Source: Bradyrhizobium sp. BTAi1 (GTDB taxonomy: Bacteria > Pseudomonadota > Alphaproteobacteria > Rhizobiales > Xanthobacteraceae). From it: a stretch of 64,000 nt of DNA. Shown in pieces: positions 62,119-64,000 of this stretch (its first letter is position 1; every line of letters starts with the position of its first letter). A program made the translations under genes and the position numbers. Where the stretch lies: NCBI RefSeq assembly GCF_000015165.1, contig NC_009485.1, positions 124,001-188,000 on the forward strand, in the 5' to 3' direction. The notes under the pieces are model-generated. The model saw only the letters and a program-made list of their open reading frames with translations. It was not told the origin of the DNA and did no database searches.

Positions 62119-62256
62119 GAGACGTGCGTCATACCATGGATTGCGCGCTCGTCAGCGTTCTGGGCGCGGACCACCAGCCCCGGAGCGGGCCGCACCGGGC
62201 GTTTTGATCGGCCTTATCCCCAGCTATCGGCGCGCCGAACGTGAACGTCGGCGCAC

Positions 62257-63198
62257 TCAACGCCGCTTGGCCTCGATCACGTCCCAGACGCGGGCGGCGA
62301 TGTCGGGCCCGCCCAGGCGCGAGATGGCGCGGATGCCGGTCGGCGAGGTCACGTTGATCTCGGTGAGATTGCCGTCGATCACGTCGATGCCGACCAGCAA
62401 CAGGCCGCGGGCGCGCAATTCCGGCCCCAGAGTATCGCAGATCTCGCGTTCGCGCGGGCTGAGCTCGGTGGCCTGCGCGGCGCCGCCGCGAACCATGTTG
62501 GAGCGCAGATCGTCGGCCGCCGGGACCCGGTTGACGGCGCCGGCGAACTCGCCGTCGACCAGGATGATGCGCTTGTCGCCATGCTTCACCTCGGGAAGGA
62601 AGCGCTGGATCACCCAGGGTTCCTTGAAGGTCACCGAGAACATGTCGAACAGCGAGCCGAAATTCATGTCCTGCGGCATGACCCGGAACACGGCCGCCCC
62701 GCCATGGCCGTGAAGCGGCTTCATCACCACGGCGCCGTGCTGAGCGCGGAAGGCGTTGATCTCGTCGAGATCGCGCGAGATCAGCGTCGGCGGCATCAGC
62801 TGCGGGAAGTTCATCACGAACAGTTTTTCCGGCGCGTTGCGGACGCTCGCGGGATCGTTGACCACCAGCGTTTTCGGATGGATCCGCTCCAGGAAATGCG
62901 TCGACGTGATGTAGGCGAGATCGAACGGCGGATCCTGTCGCAATAGCACGACGTCGAAGGAGGCCAAGGCGGTCGGCTTCGGCTCGCTTAGCGTGAAATG
63001 ATCGCCGATTTCATCGCGCACGGCCAAGGCCTGCACCGGCGCGTACAGCTCCTCGCCGCGCAGCGAGAGCTTGTCGGGCGTGTAGTAGGAGAGGCCATGG
63101 CCCCGCCGCTGCGCCTCCAGCAGCAGCGCAAAGGTCGAATCGCCGCGGATATTGATGCGCGCGATCGGGTCCATCTGGACGGCGACATTCAGTTTCAT
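62257..63198 (-). CDS. gshB: Glutathione synthetase
   Basis: GshB joins gamma-glutamylcysteine and glycine with ATP. The 313-aa ATP-grasp protein begins [20 protein letters not shown], then [40 protein letters not shown] and the C-terminal [20 protein letters not shown], all typical of the bacterial enzyme. Neighbouring yraN and rsmI on the same strand are the usual context. Confidence 0.96.
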   Translation of the reverse strand: MKLNVAVQMDPIARINIRGDSTFALLLEAQRRGHGLSYYTPDKLSLRGEELYAPVQALAVRDEIGDHFTLSEPKPTALASFDVVLLRQDPPFDLAYITSTHFLERIHPKTLVVNDPASVRNAPEKLFVMNFPQLMPPTLISRDLDEINAFRAQHGAVVMKPLHGHGGAAVFRVMPQDMNFGSLFDMFSVTFKEPWVIQRFLPEVKHGDKRIILVDGEFAGAVNRVPAADDLRSNMVRGGAAQATELSPREREICDTLGPELRARGLLLVGIDVIDGNLTEINVTSPTGIRAISRLGGPDIAARVWDVIEAKRR

Positions 63199-63231
63199 GG
63201 GCAGGTCCCTGCTCGCTGCAGTAAGGTCATG

Positions 63232-63642
63232 TCAGGTGCTCGCGTCGAATGCCGCTATCAGATGGCGCGGCAGGCTGCGCGGCGCAACGAGAATTGCGTC
63301 GAACCGCAGCTCGAATTCGGCATGTTCGGGATGCGTCATCAGCCAAGCCTGCGCGGCATCGATGATGCGCTGCTGCTGACGCGGCGTCACCGCATAGGCG
63401 GCATCGTCGAGCGAGGCACGGGCCTTGACCTCCACAAAGGTGACGAGGTCGCGCTTGCGCGCGATGATGTCGATCTCGCCATGCGGCGTGCGGAAGCGCT
63501 TGGCGAGGATCCGATAGCCCTTGGCGATCAGAAGCGCGGCGGCGCGTGCTTCCGCCGAAAGCCCGGTGCGAAAGGCGGCGACACGCTCAGGCGCGGCTGG
63601 CTTGGAAGGCTTGGCCGTGCTGGTGTGCTCAGCCTTCGCCAT
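63232..63642 (-). CDS. yraN: YraN-family (UPF0102) nuclease-like protein
   Basis: The 136-aa protein has the family core [20 protein letters not shown] and [26 protein letters not shown], the D-x-ExK-like restriction-endonuclease-fold motif. Its role is unknown; it accompanies rsmI in most bacteria. The start ATG at 63642 overlaps the rsmI end by 14 bases, so the two are coupled. Confidence 0.92.
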   Translation of the reverse strand: MAKAEHTSTAKPSKPAAPERVAAFRTGLSAEARAAALLIAKGYRILAKRFRTPHGEIDIIARKRDLVTFVEVKARASLDDAAYAVTPRQQQRIIDAAQAWLMTHPEHAEFELRFDAILVAPRSLPRHLIAAFDAST

Positions 63643-64000
63643 CGGCCTCTCCCGCCCGCTTGGTCTTGGCGAGCTTGAGGGCGCGCGCATAGACCTCGCG
63701 CCGCGGACGGCCTGAGAGTTCGACGGCGTGCATGACAGCGTCCTTGACGCTCGACCGTTGCAGCAGATCCGCGAGCAGCGCGTCGAGCTGATCCGTCGTC
63801 AGCACCTCGGCATCGCGCGCCGGCGGTCCGATCACCAGCACGAACTCGCCGCGCGTTTCCAGCTCATTGGCCTGCGCTGCCAGATCGCTGATCGCGCCCC
63901 GCAGGACCTCCTCGTGGAGCTTTGTCAGCTCGCGGCAGATCGCGGCCTGTCGTCCGGGCAGGCCGTCTGCGAGATCCGCCAGACACTCCTGCACGCGGTT
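63629..64000 (-). CDS. rsmI: 16S rRNA C1402 2'-O-methyltransferase RsmI, C-terminal part
   Basis: The frame is open to the window edge and reads [20 protein letters not shown] then [20 protein letters not shown], the conserved SAM-methyltransferase C-terminal half of RsmI, followed by a helical tail. The N-terminal half, with start and SAM-binding loop, is outside the window. yraN and gshB follow on the same strand. Confidence 0.88.
   Translation of the reverse strand, partial: NRVQECLADLADGLPGRQAAICRELTKLHEEVLRGAISDLAAQANELETRGEFVLVIGPPARDAEVLTTDQLDALLADLLQRSSVKDAVMHAVELSGRPRREVYARALKLAKTKRAGEADGEG

Overview
The window is chromosomal DNA of a high-GC alphaproteobacterium, most probably Bradyrhizobium or a close relative in the Nitrobacteraceae. 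The grounds are the gene order (rnd-lptC-lptA-lptB-rpoN-hpf; hisB-DUF2628-hisH-hisA...hisF-hisE-coaA; hslV-DUF2585-GNAT-hslU; hemJ-rho; mnmE-mnmG-rsmG-parA-parB), the DUF2336, DUF2585 and Tim44-like proteins, and the style of the palindromic intergenic repeats. No rRNA, tRNA, insertion sequence, prophage or CRISPR array was seen. Almost everything is core housekeeping DNA.

Layout. 1-5.5 kb (minus): lipopolysaccharide transport genes (lptC, lptA, lptB), sigma-54 and hibernation factor, led by a small RNase D. 6.2-9.2 kb (plus): a TRAP uptake system behind a repeat-rich leader. 10-12.5 kb (minus): a stand-alone BamA. 13.5-18.2 kb (plus): an aminotransferase, FtsK and a LolA-like protein. 18.2-24 kb: DUF2336 protein, ComM, a small possible secreted protein and a hybrid histidine kinase. 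24.3-29.8 kb (minus): histidine operon plus coaA, with two unfamiliar, lower-GC genes between hisA and hisF. 30-33 kb (plus): HslVU protease with two genes between its subunits, one of them frameshifted. 33-37.4 kb: an unknown membrane protein, Smr protein, MltA and a Tim44-like protein. 37.8 kb: secB.

38.3-50 kb looks like the chromosome replication and segregation centre. dnaQ, coaE, maf and ppsR run leftward and hemJ, rho, mnmE, mnmG, rsmG, parA and parB run rightward. They diverge from an intergenic segment (41170-41585) with five near-consensus DnaA boxes and an AT-rich stretch, in the ppsR/heme-gene context known for alphaproteobacterial origins. Four to six kilobases to the right lie six parS palindromes, two overlapping rsmG, just before parAB. 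rho has a C-rich, G-poor leader typical of Rho autoregulation and a strong intrinsic terminator.

50-64 kb: leuS-lptE-holA (minus), two diguanylate cyclases, a YggS-type PLP protein, a MhpD-like hydratase, a YkuD transpeptidase, an OmpR-type regulator followed by a cyclic-nucleotide-binding protein, xthA, gshB, yraN and the end of rsmI.

The best candidate for something undescribed is the pair of small genes inside the his operon (26509-27175): a two-helix membrane protein and a protein whose pattern resembles the Cas2/SinR-like fold, coupled to hisA and hisF by start/stop overlaps.
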